Position numbers and translations under genes: made by a program. 64,000 nt of DNA from Chitinophaga sp. SYP-B3965 (GTDB lineage: Bacteria > Bacteroidota > Bacteroidia > Chitinophagales > Chitinophagaceae), in assembly GCF_009647655.1 (NCBI RefSeq), contig NZ_WJFD01000001.1, positions 3,224,001 through 3,288,000 of the forward strand, in the 5' to 3' direction. The notes under the pieces are model-generated. The model was not told where the DNA came from. It ran no database searches and saw only the letters and a list, made by a program, of their open reading frames with translations. Below are positions 8,009 through 17,082 of this stretch, in pieces (positions within the stretch are counted from its first letter, which is position 1; the number at the start of each line of letters is the position of its first letter).

Positions 8009-8542
8009 CTAGTTTTCAGTTTTTAATTTACAGAACAGGTCCCAAATTACAATACCTGTGCTCACGGAAATGTTTAGAGAATGTTTCATGCCCAGCTGTG
8101 GTATCTCTATGCAACCATCTGCCAGTTTCATCACTTCTGCATCCACGCCGGATACTTCATTCCCAAATACCAGTGCCAGCGGCACTTCGGTTGGTTTAAA
8201 ATCATCGAGCATCACACTTTGGGCGGCCTGTTCAATGGCGATAATAGTATATCCCTCTTGCTTTAACGCGTTCACGGCCTCTACGGTTGTGGGAAAATAC
8301 TGCCATTCCACTGTTTCCGTAGCGCCCAGTGCTGTTTTCTGAATATCCCTGTGCGGTGGTACGGGGGTATAGCCACATAATACAATACCCTGTACTAAAA
8401 AGGCATCTGCCGTTCTGAATACAGACCCTACATTGTGCATGCTCCGTACATTATCCAGCACCAGCACCAGCGGGGTTTTATCTGCCGCCTTAAACTCAGC
8501 CACCGTTTTCCGGCCCAGTTCATGCATGTTCAATTTACGCAT
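8009..8542 (-). CDS. TrmH/SpoU-family RNA methyltransferase
   Basis: SAM-dependent ribose 2'-O-methyltransferase with the SPOUT knot fold. From the ATG at 8542 it has 177 residues, close to short TrmH-like proteins. The three SpoU motifs are visible: LDNVRSMHNVGSVFRTADAF (motif 1), LALVFGNEVSGVDAEV (motif 2) and IEIPQLGMKHSLNISVSTGI (motif 3). The target RNA, tRNA or rRNA, cannot be told from sequence. A longer reading frame upstream runs into the promoter of mutS and is not used. First gene of a methyltransferase-prenyltransferase-ruvX operon. Confidence 0.9.
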   Translation of the reverse strand: MRKLNMHELGRKTVAEFKAADKTPLVLVLDNVRSMHNVGSVFRTADAFLVQGIVLCGYTPVPPHRDIQKTALGATETVEWQYFPTTVEAVNALKQEGYTIIAIEQAAQSVMLDDFKPTEVPLALVFGNEVSGVDAEVMKLADGCIEIPQLGMKHSLNISVSTGIVIWDLFCKLKTEN

Positions 8543-8546
8543 CCTG

Positions 8547-8554
8547 CAAAGATA
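8547..8554 (-). promoter_or_regulatory. -7 promoter box, leaderless spacing
   Basis: TATCTTTG on the minus strand matches TAnnTTTG and ends four bases (CAGG) before the methyltransferase ATG at 8542. Confidence 0.5.
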
Positions 8555-8584
8555 GTTGAAGTTAGTTGATCTTGTCTTTTCTAC

Positions 8585-8592
8585 TATATTTG
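8585..8592 (+). promoter_or_regulatory. -7 promoter box of mutS, leaderless spacing
   Basis: TATATTTG matches TAnnTTTG and ends four bases (CCGC) before the mutS ATG at 8597. The 30 bases between this box and the opposite box at 8547-8554 must hold both upstream elements. Confidence 0.5.
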
Positions 8593-8596
8593 CCGC

Positions 8597-11194
8597 ATGG
8601 CTAAAAGCAAATCGGAAGAAACACCTCTCATGACGCAGCATAAGGCTATTAAGGCCAAATATCCTGATGCAGTGCTGCTTTTCAGGGTGGGAGATTTTTA
8701 TGAAACATTTAATGAAGATGCTGTAATAGCTTCCAAGGTATTAGGGATCGTACTCACCAAAAGGGCCAATGGCAGTGCGGCTTATATAGACCTGGCGGGG
8801 TTCCCGTATCATTCGCTGGACACTTACCTGCACAAATTGGTGAAGGCTGGTCATCGCGTAGCCATTTGCGATCAGCTGGAAGACCCCAAAACGGTGAAAG
8901 GGATCGTGAAACGAGGGGTAACGGAAATGATCACTCCCGGTGTGGCAGTGAATGATAAACTGCTGGATAACAGCAACAACAACTTCCTGGCAGCGGTACA
9001 TTTTGGACTGAACAACACGGGCGTGGCTTTCCTGGATATTTCTACCGGGGAATTTTTTGCTGCCCAGGGCAGTATTGAATACATCGATAAATTATTGCAA
9101 AGCTTCCGTCCTGCGGAAGTGATCTTTGCCAAACAGCAACAGAAACATTTCCGGCAAACATTCGGTTCCCGCTTCTATACCTACACCCTGGAAGAGTGGA
9201 TCTTTACGAATAATTATGCCCGCGAGATACTCAATAAACATTTCCAGACGCATTCGCTCAAAGGATTTGGTGTGGAAGACCTTTCAGATGCAGTGATTGC
9301 TGCAGGTGCCACCATGCACTATCTGAAAGATACAGAACATCCCAACCTCCAGCATATCACTGCCATTCAGCGGATCGATCAGGATGATTTCCTCTGGATG
9401 GACCGCTTTACCATCCGCAACCTGGAACTGCTGCAAAGCACGGTGGAACAAGGGAAATCGCTCATCGGCACTTTAGATAATACGCTAACGCCCATGGGCG
9501 CACGTTTATTAAAACGCTGGATAGTGTTCCCCCTGCGGGATATCACCCGTATTCATGAAAGGCTGGATACGGTGGAAGACCTGATCAAAGAAGCAGACCG
9601 TACCAAGGCATTGCAACAGCATCTTAAATCTGTCGGTGACCTGGAACGGCTGGTATCCAAGATCCCGCTGCGGAAGATCAATCCGCGGGAAGTGATGCAA
9701 CTCGCCCGTTCCCTGCAACAGGTGATTGCCGTTAAAGAATTATTATCCAATGCAGGCACTGTGCTTTTGCAGGAATTACATGGGCAATTTGATCCCTGCC
9801 CGGTGATCCTGGAAAAGATACTGGCTGAAATATCGGATAATCCTCCGGTGCTCGCTAACAAAGGTGGCGTGATCCGCGAAGGCGTACATGCAGAACTGGA
9901 TGACCTCCGTGCAATAGCCACTTCCGGGAAAGAATACCTGTTACGTATCCAGCAGACAGAGTCTGAAGCTACGGGCATCCCTTCGCTCAAAGTGGCCTTT
10001 AATAATGTATTTGGTTATTACCTGGAAGTAACGAACACGCATAAAAATAAAGTGCCTGCTAACTGGATCCGGAAACAAACACTGGCCAACGCAGAAAGAT
10101 ATATCACACCGGAGCTGAAAGAATACGAAGAGAAGATCACCGGCGCTGAGGATAAGATCCATGTGCTGGAGATACAATTGTATGATGCACTTTTGCTCAC
10201 TTTGCAGGAATACATCAATCCAATTCAGCGTAATGCACAAGCCCTTGGGCGGTTGGATTGCCTTCTCTGTTTTGCGTACAATGCTGTACAATTTAAATAC
10301 CGCCGGCCGAATGTAACGGAGGCGTACTTTATAGATATCAAAGACGGCAGGCATCCTGTGATTGAACAGGGGTTGCCTACCGGTGAGAGTTATGTGACGA
10401 ATGATCTCTTGTTACACCAGAATGAACAACAGGTGATCATCCTCACGGGACCCAACATGAGTGGTAAATCTGCTTTGTTGCGGCAAACGGCGTTGATCAC
10501 ACTCATGGCGCATATGGGGAGTTTTGTACCGGCTGCTGCTGCTGAGATCGGGTTGACGGATAAGATCTTTACGCGGGTGGGGGCTTCTGATAACCTCAGT
10601 GGTGGGGAGAGTACCTTCATGGTGGAAATGAATGAAACGGCCAGTATCATCAATAACCTTACTCCGCGGAGCCTGATCATCTTAGATGAGATCGGCCGTG
10701 GTACGAGTACATATGATGGCATCTCTATTGCCTGGAGTATCGTGGATTACCTGCATGATATGACGCCGCACCGGCCTAAAACATTATTTGCCACGCACTA
10801 TCATGAATTGAATGAGCTGGAGAATAAACATAGCCGGGTGAAGAATTTTCATATTACCAATAAAGAGGTGGGGAATAAGATCATCTTCCTGCGTAAACTG
10901 GCGCCGGGGGGTAGCAGGCATAGTTTTGGTATTCATGTGGCGAAGATTGCGGGGATGCCGCCTCAGCTGATTGACCGGGCGAATGAGATCCTTTCGCAAT
11001 TGGAGAGTCAGCATATTGCGGCGCCGATGGAGCAGATTGCGGCACCGGTGCATAAAGTGCAGCTGAGTATTTTTGATGCGCATAGTGATACTTTTAAGGA
11101 TATCAGGGAGAAGTTGGAGTCTGTTGATATTAATAGGTTGACACCCGTGGAGGCTTTGTTGAAATTGAGTGAGATTAAGGATTTGCTGCAGTAG
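8597..11194 (+). CDS. mutS: DNA mismatch repair protein MutS
   Basis: Recognises mismatches and small loops and recruits MutL. 865 residues, the usual MutS1 length. The N-terminal mismatch-recognition domain carries the DFYETF form of the FxE motif (about residue 34). Connector, core and clamp domains follow, then the ABC-type ATPase with Walker A GPNMSGKS (about 617-624), STFMVEMNE, Walker B LIILDEIGRGTSTYDG (about 690-705) and FATHYHEL. The C-terminal dimerisation tail is present. Monocistronic; divergent from the trmH-like gene and followed by the intergenic repeat family. Confidence 0.97.
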   Translation: MAKSKSEETPLMTQHKAIKAKYPDAVLLFRVGDFYETFNEDAVIASKVLGIVLTKRANGSAAYIDLAGFPYHSLDTYLHKLVKAGHRVAICDQLEDPKTVKGIVKRGVTEMITPGVAVNDKLLDNSNNNFLAAVHFGLNNTGVAFLDISTGEFFAAQGSIEYIDKLLQSFRPAEVIFAKQQQKHFRQTFGSRFYTYTLEEWIFTNNYAREILNKHFQTHSLKGFGVEDLSDAVIAAGATMHYLKDTEHPNLQHITAIQRIDQDDFLWMDRFTIRNLELLQSTVEQGKSLIGTLDNTLTPMGARLLKRWIVFPLRDITRIHERLDTVEDLIKEADRTKALQQHLKSVGDLERLVSKIPLRKINPREVMQLARSLQQVIAVKELLSNAGTVLLQELHGQFDPCPVILEKILAEISDNPPVLANKGGVIREGVHAELDDLRAIATSGKEYLLRIQQTESEATGIPSLKVAFNNVFGYYLEVTNTHKNKVPANWIRKQTLANAERYITPELKEYEEKITGAEDKIHVLEIQLYDALLLTLQEYINPIQRNAQALGRLDCLLCFAYNAVQFKYRRPNVTEAYFIDIKDGRHPVIEQGLPTGESYVTNDLLLHQNEQQVIILTGPNMSGKSALLRQTALITLMAHMGSFVPAAAAEIGLTDKIFTRVGASDNLSGGESTFMVEMNETASIINNLTPRSLIILDEIGRGTSTYDGISIAWSIVDYLHDMTPHRPKTLFATHYHELNELENKHSRVKNFHITNKEVGNKIIFLRKLAPGGSRHSFGIHVAKIAGMPPQLIDRANEILSQLESQHIAAPMEQIAAPVHKVQLSIFDAHSDTFKDIREKLESVDINRLTPVEALLKLSEIKDLLQ

Positions 11195-11500
11195 GCTTGC
11201 CGCGCTGGTTATTATAGTAAAAAAAGACACCTCCTTTTTGCTTTTGCAGAGACTCTGCCGCGCTGCAAAGGGCGGAGTTTTTTTTTCTTTTGGGGAAGGT
11301 TTTTTATTAAGGAGCCCTCTTTTTGTTTTTGCTGAGATTTTGCCGCGCTGCAAAGGGCGGAGTTTTTTTTCTTTTTAAGGGAAGGTCTTTATTGTAGGAT
11401 TTTCCCTTTTTAGAGAAGTAGCTTTCTTACAATAAAAAAAGCCCCCTGCTGCAAAGGGCGGAGTTTTTCTCTTTTCTATTTAAAAATAAATTCAATAAAA
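11195..11500 (+). repeat. Intergenic G/T-rich repeats, cluster A (three cores)
   Basis: The gap between convergent mutS and susD holds three copies of the repeat core: GCCGCGCTGCAAAGGGCGG at 11257-11275 and 11342-11360, and a variant GCCCCCTGCTGCAAAGGGCGG ending at 11461. Each is followed by AG and a run of T with CTTTT. The first two copies are 85 bases apart and the flanks (GGGGAAGG, TTTTTGCT) are also shared, so they look like tandem units. No coding potential is convincing: short reading frames here encode only Lys/Phe/Arg-rich repeats. Confidence 0.8.
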
Positions 11501-11524
11501 AAGCCGTCTCCTTCGAGACGGCTT
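11501..11524 (-). terminator. Terminator of first susD
   Basis: AAGCCGTCTC and GAGACGGCTT form a 10-bp stem with loop CTTC, followed on the minus strand by TTTTATTG. It lies just past the susD stop. Confidence 0.9.
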
Positions 11525-11537
11525 TCGTTTTTCAAGA

Positions 11538-13244
11538 TCACTGTTTATCCCACCATACACGTCCGGTTAGCTGGTTAGGGCTGCCGTACTCACCGCTCGT
11601 TTGCATTTCAGCGAGGGCGTTATTGTAGTTCGTTGTGTTTAAGGAGTTGGGGATCGGTAACTGCCAGCGGCGAGGGATTGTGCCTTCTACGCCTCCTATC
11701 ATTATTGGTTCCATGGGCAGGATGCCGCCTTTCTTTGGAATGCCTAACCTTTTCCAGCTGCCCCAGGCTTCCCATGGAGATTTGAAGTGGTTCAGGAAAT
11801 TCTGGATACCGATCTTTTCTATCTTCTGTTCATCTGTTCCTGCGAAAGCGATATCTGCATTTTGCAGGTATGTATCTATTTCAGGAGTGGTGACAGCGCT
11901 GTATTCTACAACGCCGGCAATCTTACCCATAGCATCATAAGCCTGGATAGATGCTGCTACACCTTTATCATACCATGCCTTTGCATCCTGGCTGATAATG
12001 TTGCGTACAGACAGTTCAGACATCATAAAGCAGAGCTCTGCATAAGTAAGCAAAGGTTGTGTGTAGAAACCATCTGCACCACCATCTCCAGACAGATCAA
12101 AAAGCCTGTTCTGATATTGGGAGAGTGTGTCCACTGTTACATCTTCTTTTCTTCCACCTGCAAATACAAGGCTGTATGTTTTAGTACCAAACAGGTTGAG
12201 GTTTTCCGGAAGGGTTACTGCATCCGGGCTAACTGGCAGGCCAATATAACGTTGCGGATTGTAGACAGCTGTTTCAGGGAAACCACCACCCAGTTTGATG
12301 TAATCGAAACGTTCTTTCGTCATGCCATTCTGCTTGTAGAACAAGCGAAGGCGCGGATCTGTATGCATACGCAGGAAATCCAGCATATTGCGGCCGGCAG
12401 CGCTGGCATTATTTCCCTGTGAACCCCAGTTACCACCACGGGCAAAATTCTTACCGGAGATAAATTTCCATTCTTCTGCATTACTTGTATATACTCCACC
12501 AGCACTGGCCAATACATCATCTACTATCTGCTTCACTTTTGCCGGGTTACGTTTCAGCATACGCATCGCGATCTTTAAGCGCAGTACGTTGGCTGTTTTT
12601 GCGTAATTGGCAGTGGCGGTGTTTGCATCTGTGTAGAACATATCGTATGTGCCATAAGATATTTGTCCTGCGGCAGGTTTCATCAGTGAATCTACTGCAC
12701 CTTTCAATTCTTCATCGAAGGTGGCAAACAGTTTTTCCTGGTTATCATATACCGGTGTGAAATTGGCTGTTTCGCGTGCTCTCAGTGCCTCTGTATAAGG
12801 GATAGAGCCATTCACATCTGTTACACGGAATGCAGCAAATGCTTTGTGGATACGTGCAATGGCTATCAGGTTCCGATATTGGCCCTGCTCCGCTTCCGGC
12901 ATTTTGCCTACGATCTTTTCGATCTCTACCAGGTTACGACCGATGTTGGTGTAGAAAGTATTGTAGTAATCGTTCACATTCTGTGCGCCGAACATACCGG
13001 TTACATTTCCTGCAGGGAAGGCTACTGTGAACTGCATCCAGCGCATCAGGTAACCGTAGTTATCATAGTACCAATCGAAATCCCTGTCTACCATTGCCTT
13101 CTGGGAAGTGGTGATCATGTATTCCGGTGGCAGTGTGGGAGATACTTCCGGGTCTGTATTATATTCAGCAAAATCTTTTGTACAAGCACTCGCGAAAGTT
13201 GCGATAGCTAATACGCCGATGCCTAATTTATGTTTGATATTCAT
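11538..13244 (-). CDS. SusD/RagB-family lipoprotein (SusD-like_2 type)
   Basis: Surface lipoprotein that caps a SusC barrel and captures the nutrient. From the ATG at 13244 it has 568 residues with a lipobox ending at Cys21 (TFASAC). The typical SusD N-terminal TPR helices are visible (AIARIHKAFAAFRVTDVNGSIPY), as is the C-terminal region with WEAWGSWKRLG and IPRRWQLPIPNSLNTTNY. The pattern favours the SusD-like_2 subfamily, which often partners receptors with a very short regulatory set. An upstream in-frame codon at 13274 would add MVSNFSKRIT before the signal peptide and overlap susC; the ATG at 13244 places the signal peptide correctly. Translationally close to susC (19-base gap). Confidence 0.92.
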   Translation of the reverse strand: MNIKHKLGIGVLAIATFASACTKDFAEYNTDPEVSPTLPPEYMITTSQKAMVDRDFDWYYDNYGYLMRWMQFTVAFPAGNVTGMFGAQNVNDYYNTFYTNIGRNLVEIEKIVGKMPEAEQGQYRNLIAIARIHKAFAAFRVTDVNGSIPYTEALRARETANFTPVYDNQEKLFATFDEELKGAVDSLMKPAAGQISYGTYDMFYTDANTATANYAKTANVLRLKIAMRMLKRNPAKVKQIVDDVLASAGGVYTSNAEEWKFISGKNFARGGNWGSQGNNASAAGRNMLDFLRMHTDPRLRLFYKQNGMTKERFDYIKLGGGFPETAVYNPQRYIGLPVSPDAVTLPENLNLFGTKTYSLVFAGGRKEDVTVDTLSQYQNRLFDLSGDGGADGFYTQPLLTYAELCFMMSELSVRNIISQDAKAWYDKGVAASIQAYDAMGKIAGVVEYSAVTTPEIDTYLQNADIAFAGTDEQKIEKIGIQNFLNHFKSPWEAWGSWKRLGIPKKGGILPMEPIMIGGVEGTIPRRWQLPIPNSLNTTNYNNALAEMQTSGEYGSPNQLTGRVWWDKQ

Positions 13245-13263
13245 CGTTATCCTTTTTGAAAAA

Positions 13264-16200
13264 TTAGAAACCAAGTTGAACCGTTATTGCCATGTTGCGG
13301 ATAAAGGGAGCGCCGCCGTATTCAGAGAAAGCGAAGGTGCTGTTGTTACGCAAGCTCTCCGGGTTGATGTTGTCCGGCAGGTTGTTGAACAGGTAACCAA
13401 GGTTACGGCCCACCAGCATCACACGTGCTTTTGTCAGTTTCAGGCGTTCGATCATTTTAGCCGGGAAGGTATAACCGAGCGATACTTCGCGCAGTGCTAC
13501 ATAAGATGCATCAAATACAGAAGCTTCGCGGATCCCGATGCCCCACTCTCCTATCATGCTGTAATACTGATAAGGTGTTAAAGGATTTACGTAACCTTTA
13601 TCATATGCTTCTTTATAGCTCATACCACTGATGTCATGTGTTTTACCGGTTGCAGTTGTTCCTTTCATACCTGCACCGAACACACCATCCGGGATCATAC
13701 CATCGTTGCGTTGTGTTCCCTGATCATCTGTCCATGCGAGGCCACCGGAAGCAGCATCACGGCCAGGTAAAGTACTTTCCAATACACCACGGCCTGTTCC
13801 ATATTGATGAGAAGCAGAGAAGATATCTCCTCCTACACGCGCCTGCAGCAATACGCTCAGGTTCCAGTTCTTATAAGTGAAGTTGTTACTCAGGCCGAGG
13901 TTGAAATCAGGCGTGATGTTACCTACTTCTGCATAACTGCGTTTGTATTGAACCGGGAAGGAACTGGATGATTCAATCACGGGTTTACCATTCTTGGAAG
14001 GATCGGTAGACACAAAAGGTGTGTAACCATAATTAGTTACCAGCACACCATATGGACGACCTACCTGTGCAATCACACGTACGTCCTGGTCATTCCCCAT
14101 TTCGTAAGTGTTCACGCCGGGTGTGAGTTCAATGATCTTGTTGGTATTGCGGCTACCGTTCAGATTTACATCCCACTGGAAATTCTTGTTCTGAATGGGA
14201 CGGCCATTGATGGCGATCTCAATACCCTGGTTCTGGAAATTACCGGCGTTGATGAATTTATTCTTCACGCCAGATTCTGTTGGCACATCCAGTTTCAGGA
14301 TCTGGTCCTTGATGTTTGTTTTGTATAATGCTACATCCAAACCGATCCTGTTATTCAGGAACCTGATATCTGCACCTACTTCAAAAGAGTGTGCCATGGA
14401 AGGTTTCAGGTCTGCATTAGGATAGGTATCCTTGTTGTATGGATAATAAAGATATCCATCCCTTGAAGCACCAGTCCAGAGTTCTTCCATGATGTAACCA
14501 CTGTTCAGCTGGTATGGATCAGTGTCTCCACCTACTACTGCGTATGAAGCTCTCAGTTTACCATAAGAGATCCAGGAAGGCAGTTGTGATTTATATGTTT
14601 CGGTGAATTCCCATGCGGCACTCACAGAAGGATAAAAGTAAGAGTAGTTACCGCCACCCATTGGATAAGCGAGTGCAGAAGACCAGTCGTTCCGGCCTGT
14701 TACATCCAGGAAGAAGGCATTCTTATAAGAAAGACTGGCAGCAGCAAACACAGAGTTGATCTGTTTACGGGCCAGTATTTTATTGTTACGGGTATCTACA
14801 GGGCCGGCGCTATTGCTTACGGTGAATTTTCCGGGGATCAATAAACCGTTAGTAGTTCTGGAACTGTATTGATTACCGATACCAGAGTTCCAGGTTTCAG
14901 CACCTACGTTCACATTCAGCGAGAAATCATCATTCAGCTTAGGTGTGAACATGGCCATACCAGTGAAAGTATATTGCGTTTTGGCGATACCAGAGTATGC
15001 ATATAAACCACGGGAGCCGCCATAGTTAACGCCCCAGCCTAATTCACGACGATCGTCTGAATTCTGTTCATTACTGAAAGTTCCGCGTACCAGGAATTTC
15101 AACCAGTCGTTAGCGGTTGCATTGAGGGAGAGGTTACCCGTCATCAGGTTCTCTTTGTGTGTCCACCTGTCGTTTTCCAGTGCGAACCAGTAATCCGCGC
15201 CAGGATAAGATCCCAGGTAATCGTTCAGATCCTGCTTGCCTGGGTTTGGACCCAGGTAGCGGGCGCTCCAGTAAGCGGGATCGTAGTTACGCGGGAAAAC
15301 ATAGATCCATTTACGGCCGATGTTCTGGCTGGTATAATCACCACCTTGTGCGGTTGGATTGAGTGTCTTGGAAAATGCGTAAGTGAAGCCGGCATCCGCG
15401 CTGAGCCATTTGGAAATGATAGCGGAGGATTTCAGGGAGAAGGCATCTCTCGAGAATTTGTTGTTCGGCATTACACTGTTGTTATCCAGGTGGGAATAGG
15501 AAACGCGGAAGTTCGCTTTTTCGTTTCCACCTTCTACCGCCACATTCGTATTGGAATATTTTCCCAGCTGGTAGCCATCTGTGGCATTGTCCGGCATGGG
15601 GTTGAATGGAACTATATCACCGTTGGGGAGTTTTGCCATCTGGCCCTGCATTTTAGGGCCGAAACTGTTACCACCGGGAACGATCACATCATTTCCCTGT
15701 GCGTCCTTTGTAAATTTGCCATCTGTTCCGCCACCATATACATTTTGCAATCCAATCGGGCCGCGGTATACATGTTCGAACTGTACCGTCTGGCTGACAT
15801 CTACACCAATACCTTTACGGGTTAATCCCTTTTTGGTGGTGATGAGGATGGCGCCGTTGATGGCACGTGAACCATATAATGCAGTAGCAGCTGCACCTTT
15901 CAGTACAGATACAGATTCAAAATCGTCCGGGTTAAAATTCTTCAGTACGTTACCGAAGTTCACGGCATTGTCCGCATCTTCATTTTCGAAGATCACACCA
16001 TCAATAATAAAGATGGGCTGATCTTTACCGTTCAGTGATTTTGCGCCACGGAGTATGATACGGTTAGCAGCCTGCGGACCACCTGCAGCTCCGGAAATGT
16101 CCACCCCTGCTACTTTTCCCTGGAGGGCAGCAACGGGATTGATGGAGTTGGTGCGGGTGAGTTCGGAGCCTTTCAGTTCCGTCATGGCGTAACCAAGTTT

Positions 16201-16548
16201 GCGGGCTTCGCGTTTAATACCGAGTGCTGTTACTACTACTTCATTCAGATTTTTAGAATCTTCTTTTAGTATAACAGCCATCGGGCCCTCTCCTGCCTGT
16301 ACTTCCTGGGCTGCGTATCCCATGAATGAAAATACAAGTGTTGCAGTCGCAGGAACGTTGATCCTGAAAGATCCGTCTGCAGTGGTTAATACACCATTCT
16401 GTGTGCCTTTTTCTTTTACTGTTACCCCTGGTAACAGGGTGCCGTTAACATCCTTGACCGTACCAGCAACTGATTTTTTCTCCTGTGCCCAAACGTGAGG
16501 GGCAAAGCAGAAAGACAGTAACGTGGCGAGAAGAATAATCCTGCGCAT
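13264..16548 (-). CDS. SusC/RagA-family TonB-dependent receptor
   Basis: Outer-membrane barrel that imports an oligomer captured by its SusD partner, powered by TonB. 1094 residues: signal peptide (MRRIILLATLLSFCFAPHVWA), CarboxypepD_reg-like domain (about 25-100, GTVKDVNGTLLPGVTVKEKG), the SusC DEVVV-type box as LNEVVVTALGI (about 102-112), plug (about 115-235, with SVLKGAAATALYGSRAINGA) and a beta barrel ending in aromatic Phe (TVQLGF). There is no N-terminal STN domain, so it probably does not signal to a sigma/anti-sigma pair; accordingly no such pair is nearby and a LacI-family gene lies upstream. Substrate unknown; no glycosidase or peptidase is encoded beside it. Confidence 0.95.
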   Translation of the reverse strand: MRRIILLATLLSFCFAPHVWAQEKKSVAGTVKDVNGTLLPGVTVKEKGTQNGVLTTADGSFRINVPATATLVFSFMGYAAQEVQAGEGPMAVILKEDSKNLNEVVVTALGIKREARKLGYAMTELKGSELTRTNSINPVAALQGKVAGVDISGAAGGPQAANRIILRGAKSLNGKDQPIFIIDGVIFENEDADNAVNFGNVLKNFNPDDFESVSVLKGAAATALYGSRAINGAILITTKKGLTRKGIGVDVSQTVQFEHVYRGPIGLQNVYGGGTDGKFTKDAQGNDVIVPGGNSFGPKMQGQMAKLPNGDIVPFNPMPDNATDGYQLGKYSNTNVAVEGGNEKANFRVSYSHLDNNSVMPNNKFSRDAFSLKSSAIISKWLSADAGFTYAFSKTLNPTAQGGDYTSQNIGRKWIYVFPRNYDPAYWSARYLGPNPGKQDLNDYLGSYPGADYWFALENDRWTHKENLMTGNLSLNATANDWLKFLVRGTFSNEQNSDDRRELGWGVNYGGSRGLYAYSGIAKTQYTFTGMAMFTPKLNDDFSLNVNVGAETWNSGIGNQYSSRTTNGLLIPGKFTVSNSAGPVDTRNNKILARKQINSVFAAASLSYKNAFFLDVTGRNDWSSALAYPMGGGNYSYFYPSVSAAWEFTETYKSQLPSWISYGKLRASYAVVGGDTDPYQLNSGYIMEELWTGASRDGYLYYPYNKDTYPNADLKPSMAHSFEVGADIRFLNNRIGLDVALYKTNIKDQILKLDVPTESGVKNKFINAGNFQNQGIEIAINGRPIQNKNFQWDVNLNGSRNTNKIIELTPGVNTYEMGNDQDVRVIAQVGRPYGVLVTNYGYTPFVSTDPSKNGKPVIESSSSFPVQYKRSYAEVGNITPDFNLGLSNNFTYKNWNLSVLLQARVGGDIFSASHQYGTGRGVLESTLPGRDAASGGLAWTDDQGTQRNDGMIPDGVFGAGMKGTTATGKTHDISGMSYKEAYDKGYVNPLTPYQYYSMIGEWGIGIREASVFDASYVALREVSLGYTFPAKMIERLKLTKARVMLVGRNLGYLFNNLPDNINPESLRNNSTFAFSEYGGAPFIRNMAITVQLGF

Positions 16549-17033
16549 AGCTTCCTTAGATTTTAATTGTGACGTGAATGTGTACTCAATAGAAAATAGT
16601 TATCCATTATCGGTTGATAGCTGATACGCATGCATCAGCTGCAAGACAATACAATTTCATTACCGTAACGCAGGTTATTACGTACGGTGCAAATACAGGT
16701 TGATAAATGGGAGTGGCTTGATCTTTTTCTTTGTTTTCCGCATCTCCGTTATTTCATGGAACCTACTAATAAAACGATTTAGCATTCTACTAATAAAAAA
16801 AACCTGTGATCATCAACCGCAACACTTTCATTTTACACGCACAGATTTGGTTCAGAAAAACGAACGCATGCAAACTAGGAAATCTTGTTAAACGGGCAAA
16901 AGAAAATTTAACTTTTTTTTGATGTTGCGTTAAGATGACGATAACATTTTGCAAAATAATATCAGCGGAGGAGAATATTACATGAGGTGTAACTTATGGT
17001 AGTCGTGTATCGTTGGGCGTTATTCATGCATAA
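16549..17033 (-). promoter_or_regulatory. Long upstream region of susC with operator-like sites
   Basis: A 485-base non-coding stretch in front of susC. A possible -7 box TGTATTTG (minus strand, 16690-16697, one mismatch) would give a leader of about 140 bases. A half-operator with the LacI-type core ACGATTTAGCA lies at about 16774-16784, flanked by two direct copies of CTACTAATAAAA at 16763-16774 and 16787-16798. A perfect palindrome ATTTTGCAAAAT lies at 16946-16957. A 63-codon open frame at 16700-16891 on the plus strand has no start context or family resemblance and is not called. Confidence 0.4.
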
Positions 17034-17066
17034 AAAAAGACCGGCATTTCTGCCAGTCTTTTTTTC
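17034..17066 (-). terminator. Terminator of lacI-family gene
   Basis: AAAAAGACCGGCA and TGCCAGTCTTTTT form a stem around ATTTC, with one G-T pair, just past the repressor gene stop. It is flanked by T tracts on both strands. Confidence 0.85.
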
Positions 17067-17082
17067 AGTATTAATATTATTA

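Noticed and set aside
11257..11360. Intrinsic terminators as the explanation for the repeat cores
   Set aside because: Stem potential is only about four base pairs, and copies occur where no plus-strand transcript is expected; true terminators with long stems are found separately.
16700..16891. 63-codon open frame in the susC upstream region
   Set aside because: No homology signal, no promoter or start context, and it runs through likely regulatory repeats.
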